Below, in pieces: positions 1-10,832 of a stretch of 64,000 bases of DNA. Source of the DNA: Bretschneidera sinensis (taxonomy: Eukaryota > Streptophyta > Magnoliopsida > Brassicales > Akaniaceae). The notes under the pieces are model-generated. The model worked only from the letters and a program-made list of their open reading frames with translations. It made no database searches and was not told the origin of the DNA. A program made the translations under genes and the position numbers. The stretch spans positions 21,855,501-21,919,500 of the forward strand of contig CM043705.1 of NCBI GenBank assembly GCA_023935145.1, given 5' to 3'. Position 1 is the stretch's first letter; every line of letters starts with the position of its first letter.

Positions 1-1160
1 AACAAATTGAACATATATCCGCTTGTAGACCTTCTGCTATCAATGTCTCCTCCCCAGTCAGCATCAACTGATCCTACAATATCAAGATTCTTCTTACCTT
101 CTATACCTCCATAACACAATACAAACTCTAAAGTGCCACGAAGATATTTAAGAACTCTCTTGATTGCAGTCCAATACTTTTTCTACTCAATACTCCTACT
201 GCTTGGGCAATATCTGGTATCGTACACACCATAGCATACGTCAAGCTTCCAACCGCACTAGCATAAGGTACGTGAACCATCTCTTCAACTTCTTCCTCCG
301 TCTTCGGACATTGTTTCGCAGATAACTTGATTCCCAAATGCATGGGAGTTCCTACCGTCTTACTATCAGACATGTTGAATTTCTTCAACACTTCTTCAAT
401 ATACTTCTTCTGACTTAGCCACAATTTTTTATTTTTAAAATCTCTCTTTATCTGCATGCCCAAGATAAAGTTTGCTGGCCCTAGGTTTTTCATGTCAAAC
501 TGCCTTGCCAACAATGCCTTCACAATGCTAATCATATTCCTGTTATTTCCAATCAATAGCATATCATCAACATACAAGGTTAAAATGACAAAATCAACCC
601 CTAACCTTGTCACATAGATGCAGTGATCAGCATAGCTGTGAATGAACCCAAGTTGAATGGCATATGTATCAAACTTCTAGTACCACATCCGTGGTGACTG
701 CTTTAGTCTGTACAAAGACTTCTTCAATTTACAAACTAGCTATTCCTTGTCTTTGCTCACAAAGCCTTCAGGTTGTTTCATGTAAATTTCTTCCTCTAAG
801 TCCCCATGAAGGAAAGATGTCTTCACATCCAGTTGCTCAACCTCTAGATCATAAGCAACTGCCATGGATAAGACATATCTGATAGAAGTTAACTTTGATA
901 CCGAGGAAAATATTTCACCATAGTCAATTCCCTCTATTTTGCAAGTACCTCTTTGCGATCAAACGTGCCCTGTACTTTTCTACCATTCCATATGCATTTG
1001 TTTTTTTCTTGAAAATCCATTTGCGCCCAATTTCCTTCCTATCTCTAGGCAATTTCACAAGGCTCAATGTTTCATTCTTGTCCAGTGCCTGCATCTCCTT
1101 TTTCATAGCATCCTCTCACAGATTTGCATCCTCCGAGGTCTTGCATCTTTCACTGTGCTA
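1..1160 (-). pseudogene. copia reverse transcriptase and RNase H, broken
   Basis: Read on the minus strand, the region 1110-924 encodes the start of the copia reverse transcriptase (LPRDRKEIGRKWIFKKK). The region 613-128 holds the catalytic YVDDMLLIGNN motif and the segment ending in the LTYAMVCTIPDIAQAVG region. From about 180 down to 1 the RNase H part follows (VDADWGGDIDSRRSTSGY). The frame shifts near 180 and again between 613 and 924, so no full-length protein can be made. The RNase H C-terminus and the 3' LTR are outside the window. Confidence 0.9.
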
Positions 1161-1429
1161 AGATCATCACCAATAATATTTAAAGCATATAATGCACTGC
1201 AAGCACTAGGGGAATACCTGATGGGAGGTCTCCTAACCCGTATGGATCGCCTTATGATAAACGTGATCTCTACCCCTGAGCTAGCATCTGAATCCTTATC
1301 ATCTACATCAGAAACATGAATATCTTGCTCAGACCCAACTGACTCAGAATCTGAAGTATCTGATGCAGTCTGTGGAGAAGTCTCACACTCTTTTTATCCC
1401 AAGCTAAGATCAATCTGAACCTGTTTTAG

Positions 1430-2330
1430 CTGTTCCAATACATCTTGGACAGCCACCACATCCCTTTGTGTTTCCCTAAACACAACATCTCTACTATAAA
1501 CTGTACTCTTGTTTTCTGGATTCTATATCTTGTAACCCTTAACCCCATCCTTATAATAAATGAAATTGCACTTCATTGATTTGCTGTCAAGTTTGTTCCT
1601 TTTTTTACTTTTGGCACATGCATATAAGCATCACACCCAAACACCCTAACATGAGTCAAACTCAGCTTCTTCCCGAATAATGCCTCAAACAGTGTCTGAT
1701 CTTATAAAGCTGATGCAGGTGACCTATTTTTTAGATAACATGCCATAGCCACAGCATCTGCCCAGAACTCCGACTCCAAGCCTGCACAACTCAGCATACC
1801 CCTCGATTTCTCCATGAGTGACCAATTGAGTCTCTCAGCCACCCCATTTTGCTGAGGTGTATATGGAGTTGTTTTCTATCTTGCAATGTCGCTTGCCACA
1901 CAGAATTGCTCAAACTTGTTTGAGCAAAATTCCCCTTCATTATCTGTTCTCAGTACCTTTATTTTTCTTTCCAATTTGATTTTTTACTAATGTTTTAAAC
2001 TCATGAAACTTATCAAATGCTTCAACTTTACTCTTCATGAAGTAAATCCATGCATACCTTGAAAAATCATCAATAAAAGAGACATAATACCTTGATTTTC
2101 CAAGAGATTGGATCGGAACTGGCCTAAACACATCACTATGTATTAAATCCAGAATACTCTTTGCCCTCGTGCCAGCGAACTTAAAACTTACACGGTTCTA
2201 CTTGCCATGTAGACAATGCTCACAAAAACCGAATCCCATGGAGCAATCTGGGACTCCCTTCACCATCTACTATGACGATAAAATAGATGGTCTCTTTTCA
2301 CTGATATACCCAAGCCTCTGATGCCACAAC
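1430..2330 (-). pseudogene. copia integrase, broken
   Basis: On the minus strand, 2131-1940 encodes an integrase core segment with the FIDDFSRYAWIYFMKSK motif, which contains catalytic-core residues of the copia integrase. Further along (about 1930-1430), with frame changes, come remnants of the QNGVAERLN motif, the ML..A.L...FWA segment and the variable region that precedes reverse transcriptase. The zinc-binding part lies at about 2330-2200 and is degraded. Several stops (for example around 1940 and 1700) interrupt the frame. It belongs to the outer copia element. Confidence 0.85.
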
Positions 2331-2440
2331 ATAAAAGACATCGCCTCATCATCAATCGCCTTCTCAGAGATAAAACCTCCACTACACTGACTTTGTACTA
2401 TACTTCCCAGCAGCTTATACAAAGTACCATACAAAACATC

Positions 2441-3044
2441 TCATGCAATTACTAATGATCTATGAGTCATCTTACTCGAATTTTTGTCACAACTGAAATT
2501 CACTCCCTCATCTGCCATCTTGCTGACTGACATCAGGTTCCTGCTAGGACTCGAAATACATATCACGCCTAGAAGTGTTCTGACCATCTCATCATTCATT
2601 CTCAACTTTACTTTCCCGCGACCAATAATTTTCACCGGAGAGTTATCTCCCAATAAAACATTTCCCCCATCAAAGGTTTCATACTCACGAAACCACTCCT
2701 TGTGAGGTTTTATGTGAAATGCTGCTCCTGTGTTGATTATCCAAACACTCTGATCTGATTGAGCCAAACAGAATGCCATATTTAAGTCACCAGCATCATC
2801 ATCATACTGGTCCTTGTTTCTTGAAGCTGATCTCTCGCATGTTCGCTTTTCAAGGTTCATACTCTTACTATAATCCTTCTTTAGATACCCAAGCTTCCTA
2901 CACTTCCAACACTTCAACCCAGATTTATCCCTACTTTTCGATCTTCCCCTGAACTTGGGTTTTTCACCAGACCACTTGTAGTATTTATCATGGGTTCGCC
3001 CTCTCACAGATAAGGCATCTTTTGACGAGTTTTCTGTACCCTGC
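2441..3044 (-). pseudogene. copia gag zinc knuckle and protease (C-terminal gag half)
   Basis: The minus-strand frame from 3044 down to 2441 encodes the gag basic region (RGRTHDKYYKWSGEKPKFRG), a CCHC-like knuckle (CWKCRKLGYLKKDYS, in which the usual His and last Cys are changed) and the protease segment with WIINTGAAFHI where family members have D-[ST]-G-A. The catalytic Asp is therefore Asn here. The frame is cut at 3044 by the gypsy insertion and resumes at 24253 on the far side of the nest. No intact product is expected. Confidence 0.9.
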
Positions 3045-3387
3045 TATAATACCCGTAATCGTAAAGTAAGTGTAAAGAAGTAATTTAATAAATATGGCAT
3101 GAAATTAAAATAATATGTTTACACGAAGGATTTAATATTGAATAAAATAATTATTTTGAACAAAAAACCTGGATGCGTGGGGGCGTAGTTACAAAGAAAA
3201 GGAAAAGAAAAAAAAATTGGATGTGTCCAGTATGAAAAGAAGGAAAAAAAAAAATCGTCCCAGCAGGTGGCAACTTGCTGCCAAGTTATTGTGCATGTGA
3301 TCCACGTCTCATATGTCGTGGCAACATAGAAAAAGGGGGGGCTGTTGATGATCAAAGTGTGAGCAGATTCTTTTGGTTTCAAAGTTT

Positions 3388-3564
3388 GTGCATATACATA
3401 TATATATACACATATACATATATACATGTATATATACATGTATATACATGTATATATACATGTATATATACATGTATATACATGTATATATACATGTATA
3501 TACATGTATATATACATGTATATATACATGTATATACATATACATGTATATATATATATGTATA

Positions 3565-3613
<49 letters not shown>

Positions 3614-3626
3614 ATATATATATATA
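3388..3626. repeat. (TA)n/(ACATGTATAT)n palindromic microsatellite
   Basis: About 240 bases consist almost only of TA steps interspersed with ACATGT, giving repeated self-complementary units such as TATACATGTATA. The matching place in the 3' LTR (about 22493-22508) holds only a short TA run, so the array expanded after the element inserted, or shrank in the other copy. Open frames of Tyr/Ile/Met/His/Val repeats on both strands here are low-complexity artefacts. Confidence 0.95.
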
Positions 3627-4375
3627 TGCTTGACACTTGGGGACTGAAAGAAAGGTTAAAAGAGCAAAATTTTGAAGGGATTTATGGCAGAAATTCATAG
3701 AGAATCACGAGAAGCTATCAGAAGAACAGAAGTTAATAACGTAGTGTTTTTATTTTTTAATTTTTAGCATACATGAAATTTCTCGGAATTCAAAGTGGGA
3801 ATTTTCAAAGGGTGTGGTTTATGAAGAATTGAAGAATAAATTAGAAATTTAATATAAATATTATGTCAAGCATTGACGATCAGCAACCGAAGAAAATTGT
3901 TGAGAGGAACGGGAAAGGCAAGGAGGTGATCCACGGGTAGCTTTAAGTGCTACGTGGTGAGTTAGATTTACTTTAAGTAATCTAAATAAAAAAAGAAATT
4001 ATTTAGTGATAATATTAAATAAATTATTAGCTTATGCTTTGGTGGTAGATAAAATTTTGATTGATAGGTATGATATGAATTTTGGAATAATAAGTTGATT
4101 TAATAATAAAAGTGATAAGTGAAATTCTTGATGATCTATGGTTGATGTTTTGATACGAATTATTAGAAGATGAATTTTTAGTGGATCTTGAGAAGCTAAG
4201 ATGGATGATTTGATATGATTTATGATGAGAGGAATTTAGTGAAATTTTTTATAATAATTTGAGGAAAAACAGGATAGCTAAATTTAAATATTTAAATTCA
4301 TGTTTTTTTTTTATGTTATTGTTCATATGCATATTTCATATCATTGTTCATATGCATATGCATTAAATAAAAGAA

Positions 4376-4475
4376 AAGAACAGGGAAGGCAGCTGGTCTA
4401 ATGAAAATGAAAGAACCAGAAAGGTAACCGGTCTAAATGAGAAAAAAAAAAAACCGAGAAGGCAACTGATCTAAG
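4376..4475 (+). repeat. short tandem repeats inside 5' LTR (3 copies)
   Basis: Three imperfect copies of a 30-40 bp unit centred on GAACCGAGAAGGCAGCCGGTC are separated by AATGAAAATGAAA spacers. The solo LTR has about six copies (7385-7655) and the 3' LTR four (23345-23480), so copy number varies inside one family. Confidence 0.85.
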
Positions 4476-5030
4476 ATAAAAACATGTCGACATGTGGGAA
4501 GATATTTCCTAATAATAATTCATGCATTGCATATGTTTCAAATATTGATTGCATCATTGAAATGCTGATGTGTTGTGTGTTATTATAAAACTATTTATAG
4601 ATGAATAAGTCTCACAGAGAGACAGTTATGGTGAGAAAGAAACCTAAAATTATGATATGATAAGAACCATCTAAATGGTAGACTTATGATGTGAACCTCA
4701 TTGCGAGGTAATTATGAGATAATTGATGATCTTGAGGTGAACCAATAAATAAGAAGAAGAGATTGATAGAGAATGAGACTTATGATATGTGTAGTAGAAT
4801 ACTAGTATCAAGTTGTATGAGAGATAACTGATTAAATAGTAAAGAGCTATTTTTACAAATTGAATACTTTTAGTAAATTTAATTTACTGAGCTTATGAAG
4901 CTCATCCCTAATTGTACAATGATTTCAGGTAGCAGGCAGGACAAATAGTTCGGTGAGTTGAGATTCAGACGAAATCTTTTTCTGTAAGCCATTTATGTGT
5001 CAACATCCTCAGACTAATGAGAAAATAAAA

Positions 5031-6152
5031 AGTTTGAAGTGCTTTGTGTATAGAGAATGTGGACATATCAATGTTGGGTGATCTTGGTGCAACCTATTCT
5101 TCTGCATCCAGTATTCATATGAAGTCTATTGAAGTATATATTAGTTCTTTGATGCAAAATAATTTTGTTGAAGTTCCCAGTAAAGATGAAGTGATAATCA
5201 TAAATGTTTACAAGGGTTGTGTAATTCTTATCAGTGATAGAAAATCTGAAGCTGATTTATTATCTTTGAATATGGTTGATTGTTTTAGAAAGAAGATAGT
5301 GTTCTAGATATGGACATAAGGAGTTTAATTTCAAAGAGAACATAAAATACTCTCGAATTATCTCATTTTACTCTGACCACTAGGAGATGGTTGAAAAAAT
5401 GATGTGAGGAGTATTTGACATACACAATGGATTCTAGAAAGGAAAATAGGGAGTTAGAGAAATCTTGGTAGTGAAAGATTTTCATGATGTGGTTCGTGAT
5501 GAGTTGTCTAGGTTGCCTCCCAGTAGGGAGATTTAATTCTCTATTGATGTGATACCAGGATCATCACATATATCTATAGTACTCTATAGAAGAACACTCG
5601 CTGAGTTGAGAAAATTGAAAGTGTAGCTTCAAAAATTGTTAGATAAACAACTTATTCGAGTTAGTGTATCATCATTAGGAGCCCATGTAGTGTTTGTGAA
5701 GAAGAAAGATGGAACGATGAGATTATGTGTAGACTACAAATAGTTGAATAAGGACAATACCTTTTTCCCATGATAAATAAATTATTTGAGCAGTTGCAAG
5801 GAGTGAGAGTGTTTTCTAAGATAAACCTATGATCAAGTTATCACCAATTGAGGATAGAGAAAGAAGACGTGCCTATGACTGCTTTTAGGACATATTATGG
5901 TTATAAGTTTTTTATGATGTCATTTGGATTAACTAATGTTCCAGAAACATTCATGGACTTGATGAATGGAGTGTTTAAACTATATCTTAGCAAGTTTATG
6001 GTTGTATTTGACTTTTTGATATAATCTAAGAAGGAATAACAATATATGAAACATTAGACAATGTGTTGGAGATTTTGAGGAGACAGAAATTATATGCAAA
6101 GTTATCTAAGTGTGAGTGCTGGCTGAATGAAATAACTTTCTTGGAACATGTA
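5031..6152 (+). pseudogene. gypsy gag remnant, protease and reverse transcriptase (N-terminal half)
   Basis: Just after the truncated LTR, 5040-5075 encodes a remnant of a CCHC knuckle (CFVYRECGHI). It is followed in another frame by a retroviral-type aspartic protease with DLGATYSSASS (5083-5115), keeping the D-L-G-[AT] catalytic signature. From about 5470 the reverse transcriptase can be traced through stops and frameshifts: LAELRKLKVQLQKLLDKQLI, VFVKKKDGTMRLCVDY (5695-5740) and a degraded catalytic region near 6000-6025 where the usual F-x-D-D is not intact (VVFDFLI then a stop). The last residues before the insertion (ITFLEHV) continue at 20278, where ISGNGI is encoded. Confidence 0.88.
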
Positions 6153-6434
6153 TGTAATACCCGTATTTATAAAATAAGAGTTAAAAAAACGTTCAGAATG
6201 TCCCAGGAGCAACAAAAGAGAAAAAAAAAGAAAAAAATTAGTTTTAAAAAAAGGTCAAAAACAATGGGCAGTAGGTGTAATATCTGCTGCCAATTTTCAT
6301 AGTCAAAAGCATGGGCAGCAGGTGTAATACTTGTTGCCAATTTCAGAAGGCATTTGTGAATGCCTCACATGTCTCCACAACGTGGAGACTGTGGAGACCT
6401 TTGGAGGGGGGGCTGCTGAAGTTTTCAGCCCAAG

Positions 6435-6440
<6 letters not shown>

Positions 6441-6495
<55 letters not shown>
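6441..6495. repeat. (CA)n(TA)n microsatellite in the solo LTR
   Basis: A run of about sixteen CA dinucleotides passes directly into a TA run of about eleven units. It sits at the same place in the LTR as the AT array of the 5' LTR (3388-3626), a mutable site in this family. Confidence 0.95.
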
Positions 6496-7384
6496 CAGAT
6501 GTAAACGTAAAAATTCTACTAAAGAGATTTCGTTTAGTTTCCTTTAAATCATCTGTTTTCTTAAAACATTTGGGAGCTCAAAGGAAGGTTGAAAGAACAA
6601 AATTTTAAAGGGATTTTCGAAAATATTTTATAGAAAGTCACGGGAAGCTATCAGAATAACATAAGGTAATAAAGTAATGTTTATTTTAAAAATTTTAGCA
6701 TTTATGAAATTTCCAGGAAGTTAAAGTGAGAATTTTCAAAGTGTGTGGTTTATGAAGAAATGAAGAAATAATTCGAAATTTAATACAAATATTATGTCAG
6801 GTGTTGGTGGTCAGCAATTAGGGAAAATTTCGGAGAAGAACGGGGAAGGCAAAGGGTGATCCACGGGTAGCTTTAAGTGTTACGTGGTGAGTTAGATTTA
6901 CTTTAAGTAGTCTAAATAAAAATGAAAAATTTAGTGATAATATTAAAATAAATTATCAGCTTATGTTGTGGTGATAGATAAAGATTCAGTTCATAATTAT
7001 GATATGAATTTTGGACATGTAGAAAATTTTTAAGAGAGAAATAATATTTTTGGAATAATAAGTTGATTTAATAATCAAAGCGATAAGTGAAATTCTTGAT
7101 GAGTTATATTGATGTTTTAATACAAATTTTGATGAGATGAATTTTAGTAGATCTTGACAAGCTTTGATGGATGATTTGGGATGAAATTTAGTGGATCTTG
7201 ACAAGCTTTAATGGATTATCTTATGTGATTGGGGGATGAGAGGAATTTAGTGGAATTTTTGTTATATAAATTTGAGAATAATCATGATAGCCAATTTAAG
7301 TGTTTTGAATTTATATAATGTTTTTATATTACTGTATATATGTATATTTCATATCATCGCTCATATGCATATGCATTAAATGAG

Positions 7385-7655
7385 AAAGAAAATAACCGGA
7401 AAGGTAGCCAGTCGAATGAAAATGAAATAACCGAGAAGGCAACCGGTCTAATTGAAAAATTGTGTTTGCCGGTATATGCTAGAAATGAATTCTGTGGCAG
7501 TTAGGACAAGTTAAAAGAACCGAGAAACAGCCGATCTTATGAGAATGAAAGAACCGAGAAGGTAGTCGCTCTAAATGAGAATGAGAGAACCGAGAAGGCA
7601 GCCAGTCTAAATGAGAATGAAAGAACTGGGAAGGCAGTCGGTCTAAGATAATAAC
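7385..7655 (+). repeat. tandem repeats inside solo LTR (about 6 copies)
   Basis: Six imperfect units of 30-40 bp (AACCGAGAAGGCAACCGGTC type) are seen, one pair separated by about 60 bp of unrelated sequence (7460-7520). This is the longest version of the array in this window. Confidence 0.85.
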
Positions 7656-7975
7656 AACCTGTCGACAGGTGGGAAGACGTTACCATCATAATCATTCATG
7701 TATTACATTTGTTTTAAATTATTGCTTGCATTATCGAAATGCTGATGTGTAGTATAGTATGGTGAATTTATTTATAGATGGAGGAGTCTCCAAGAGAGAG
7801 ACAGTTACAGTGAGAAAAAGAGAAAGAAACATAGAAATATGATAATATGGGAATTATTTAAATGTTAGACATTATATTATTATCCAATTATAGGAGAAAT
7901 AAATGATTAAATATTAACGGTCTATTTATGAAATTGGACTACTTTTAGTAAATTTAATTCACTGACCTTGTGAAG

Positions 7976-9260
7976 TGATGAGAGTCATAAAATGCATCTT
8001 AATAGTATTTATTTGTTAGCATTTTAGGGTTGATTTAGGACTGAATTACACATTTATGCCTTAATAATTCTAAAGTGTCATTCTTGGTTCACTGATTTAT
8101 TTGGATGCATTTTCAGGTATTTTGGGTTTAAAAGAGATGGAAAAGCTAATGTTGCTTAAAGCACGAAGATTCTATGCATATCGGAGTGAAGGAGTGGTTT
8201 CGAAAGGACAAAATGAAGAGAAACCCATTTTCATGGTTCCATGCCGCGGCGAGGCAAGGTGTGCGCCGCGGCCACCAGCACCATTGACAAGCAAGGATGA
8301 AGGGCGGCGTTTTGGCGAGGCAAGGTTTGCGCCATGGCATAGGAGGGTTTTTACAACCGTGCCGCGGCTTTCCTTTTCTGTGCAGCGAAGCGAACGTGAT
8401 TCTCCTATTTTTGTTTCACGACCTTATTAGGGTTTTAATGACATTTCTTGACCCGAAAATACCCTTGAACCTTTTGGGGTATTAATAGAACACTTATGAT
8501 TTGCTGAAAAAGAGGCTGGAATTAGGAGAGCTACCATATTCTTCTTCATTAAGGTGATCAAGCATGAGCCTAATGTCCAACTAAACTCCAACCAAGGCAA
8601 AGGGATGAATTCCTTGGTGCAGTTGTTCTTATTTCTATCCTTGATTCAGTTGTATGGATTGATTATTAAACATTGTTTATGATTTACTCTTTGATTAAGT
8701 AAGAAGGAGAGGATTTACTCGTAATCCAGTGATTGCATCTTTCTCCTCCATATCAGTCTAGTCAAGCTCTTCTTATGTCAAGCTGTTAGATGTGATTGAT
8801 TTTGGTAGATTTATCTTATAGGTTTGTCTATTACTGCGGTATTGTTATTGAAATATATTGTCGCTTCTTGATAATTTATAAGATAGGTCATGTGCGTTTG
8901 AATTGGAATTAAAGAGTAATTTGTAGCAATTACATTAGAGTGTTTATGTGCTTTGATTAAATATTTACCAATTACTTGTTTGGGATGTGAAACTAGTAAT
9001 TGAGATAAAAACAATTGAGTCAAAATAAGAATAAGGCAACGAACTTAGGAAGGATTCCTGGAATCTTGTTATTTCTTTATTGAATTCTTTGTCATATTTT
9101 CACAACTCTCTCATATAATTTCATTCGTAAAGCTTAGATTTTCTTATTTGAATTTTATCGTTTAGTGTTAAGATTTACACATTCTCTTATAGTTCGCTTT
9201 CCTCGTGGGATCGACACCTTAGCTATACACAATAATCACGTGTTAGTTTGAGTGTAATCA
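7976..9260 (+). repeat. Athila 5' LTR
   Basis: It starts TGATGAGAGTCATAAAATGC and ends GAGTGTAATCA. It contains a GC-rich block at 8240-8370 with repeated GCCGCGGC and GCAAGGTGTGCGCC motifs, out of step with the AT-rich surroundings. Short open frames across 8101-8485 are within this non-coding LTR. Confidence 0.93.
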
Positions 9261-9265
9261 AATTT

Positions 9266-9283
9266 TGGCACCATTGTTGGGGA
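9266..9283 (+). other. Athila primer binding site (tRNA-Asp type)
   Basis: TGGCACCATTGTTGGGGA lies 5 bases after the LTR end. It differs from the usual TGGCGCCGTTGCCGGGGA, complementary to the 3' end of tRNA-Asp, by C-to-T or G-to-A changes only, as expected for methylated DNA that has decayed. Confidence 0.85.
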
Positions 9284-9406
9284 AACGTGTTTAAGTACAA
9301 AGAAGATTGTCAACTTTGAGACAAGACGGTAATATTGTTCTTTGCTCTTTGTTTTGATTTTCTAATTTTTTTGTTTTATTCATTTCCCCTCTAATTCTGT
9401 TGGTGT

Positions 9407-10508
9407 ATGCGTAGACTAAGAGATGCAGGAGGTAGATTCATTAAAGGACCCAAAATAGAGTTACCCTCTCCTTCCATGTTCGATAGTGAAAGCCCACCTA
9501 GATCAAATCATAGTGCACACCCAAACGATAATTCAGAGAATTCTGTTAACATGGCCGACAATCACAATGAGAATGTTGCTAGGACACTTAAGGACTACTT
9601 GCACCTTAGCTGAACGGCCACACCATCTTGTATCATCTTCCCCCCTAATGTTCAACAACCTGAGTTTAAGTTGGGCATGATCTAATTGCTACCAACCTTC
9701 CATGGGTTTGAGAATGAAAGCCCCTATGTCCATATTAGGGAATTTGAGGAAATAGTAGCAACCTTTCAAAGTAGGGCTGATATGGTAGACACCGTCAAAC
9801 TTAGGTTTTTCTCCTATTCACTTAGGGAAAAGGCCAAGGTTTGGCTGTACTTGTTAAAGCCTAGGTCTATAGGTAGTTGGGATGAGATGACCCAAGCCTT
9901 CTTCTAAAAGCATTTCCCAACCCATAAGACCAATAACCTCAAGAGATAAATCTCAAACTTTGCACAAAAGGAGAGTGAAACCTTATATCAAGTTTGGGAA
10001 CGTTTCAAAGACCTTTTAAATTCTTGTCCACACCACGAGTATGAGAGTTGGCAGGTAGTTAGCTATTTCTATGATGGACTTCTAAGAAGGGAAAGGCAAT
10101 TCATAGAAATGATGTGTAATGGAGATTTTCTTCAGAAAGATCCCGACTAAGCCATAGATTTTCAAGATGACCTATCGAAAAAACCCACACTTGGACGGGA
10201 CCGATGCCATGGAAAGTACTAAGAGAAATCAAACTGCTGGAATTTATCAACTTAAGGAAGAGGATAGCCTTAAAGCCCGTTTAGAGGTCCTAACTAAGAA
10301 AATTGAAGTCTTAAAAACCAAGGATGCTAGAGCCCCCAAACCGGTTGCTAAGGTGGAGTCCCACAAACCTTGTTTCATATGTAATGAGGTAGATCATGTA
10401 CCTAGGGATTGTCTAACCTATTTTGAGATGAAGGATAAGTGTAATGCTTTAGGTATACCCTTTAGGAAAATATACTCACCCTACTCTAACACCTTCAATC
10501 CCTGTTAG
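9407..10508 (+). pseudogene. Athila gag
   Basis: The gag frame opens with ATG at 9407 (MRRLRDAGGRF). It is interrupted by a stop near 9613, then continues as the capsid-type retrotransposon gag domain around 9686-9906 (LPTFHGFENESPYVHIREFE; REKAKVWL) and, after further stops (9907, 9950, 10150), to 10508. A complete CCHC zinc knuckle, CFICNEVDHVPRDC, is at about 10369-10410. At least four in-frame stops mean no intact capsid protein. Confidence 0.88.
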
Positions 10509-10832
10509 AATAATCACCCTAATTTTAGTTGGAGATCTGATACACAACCTTGTACCTACTCTAGTACCCAATGGAGATTGGAAGTAACTTCATTTAATGC
10601 ACCACAACAAACCTTACCTTTGGAAGATGTTTTTAAGTCATTTATGTAGGTACATGCCAAGAGTGTGGAAGAGCAAGGCAAGACAAATCAACGGTTGCTA
10701 GAGAAGCAACAAGGGATCAAAAAGGAACAAAAGGTGATAAAGAACCAACTCACCAAGTTGACTAGTTTCTTGATAGTTCAAGAGCAAGGTCATTTTCCTT
10801 TGCAGCCACAACCTAATCCAAAGGGATAACAT

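Larger units (their letters stand above)
3045..5030 (+). repeat. 5' LTR of the Tekay-like element, 3' end deleted
   Basis: This aligns along its length with the 3' LTR at 22149-24252, for example in the blocks starting TAATACCCGTAATCG, GGCTGTTGATGA and TCAACATCCTCAGACTAATG. The last roughly 220 bases of the LTR, up to TCGTTACA, are missing; homology stops at the run GAGAAAATAAAA near 5030. It carries a long AT-rich microsatellite not present in the 3' copy and three copies of a roughly 35-bp ACCGAGAAGGCAGCCGGTCT-type repeat at 4376-4475. Confidence 0.9.

Noticed and set aside
3119..3700. Long open frames of Tyr/Ile/Met/His/Val repeats on both strands
   Set aside because: They are translations of a TA/ACATGT microsatellite inside an LTR and exist in all frames.
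7085..7210. Repeated AATTTAGTGGATCTTGACAAGC-type pair in the solo LTR
   Set aside because: A small local duplication within the LTR without separate significance.
8101..8485. Open frames of 60-110 codons including an Arg/Pro-rich one
   Set aside because: They lie inside the Athila LTR; the equivalent frame in the other LTR (from 18790) is broken and no family resemblance is seen.
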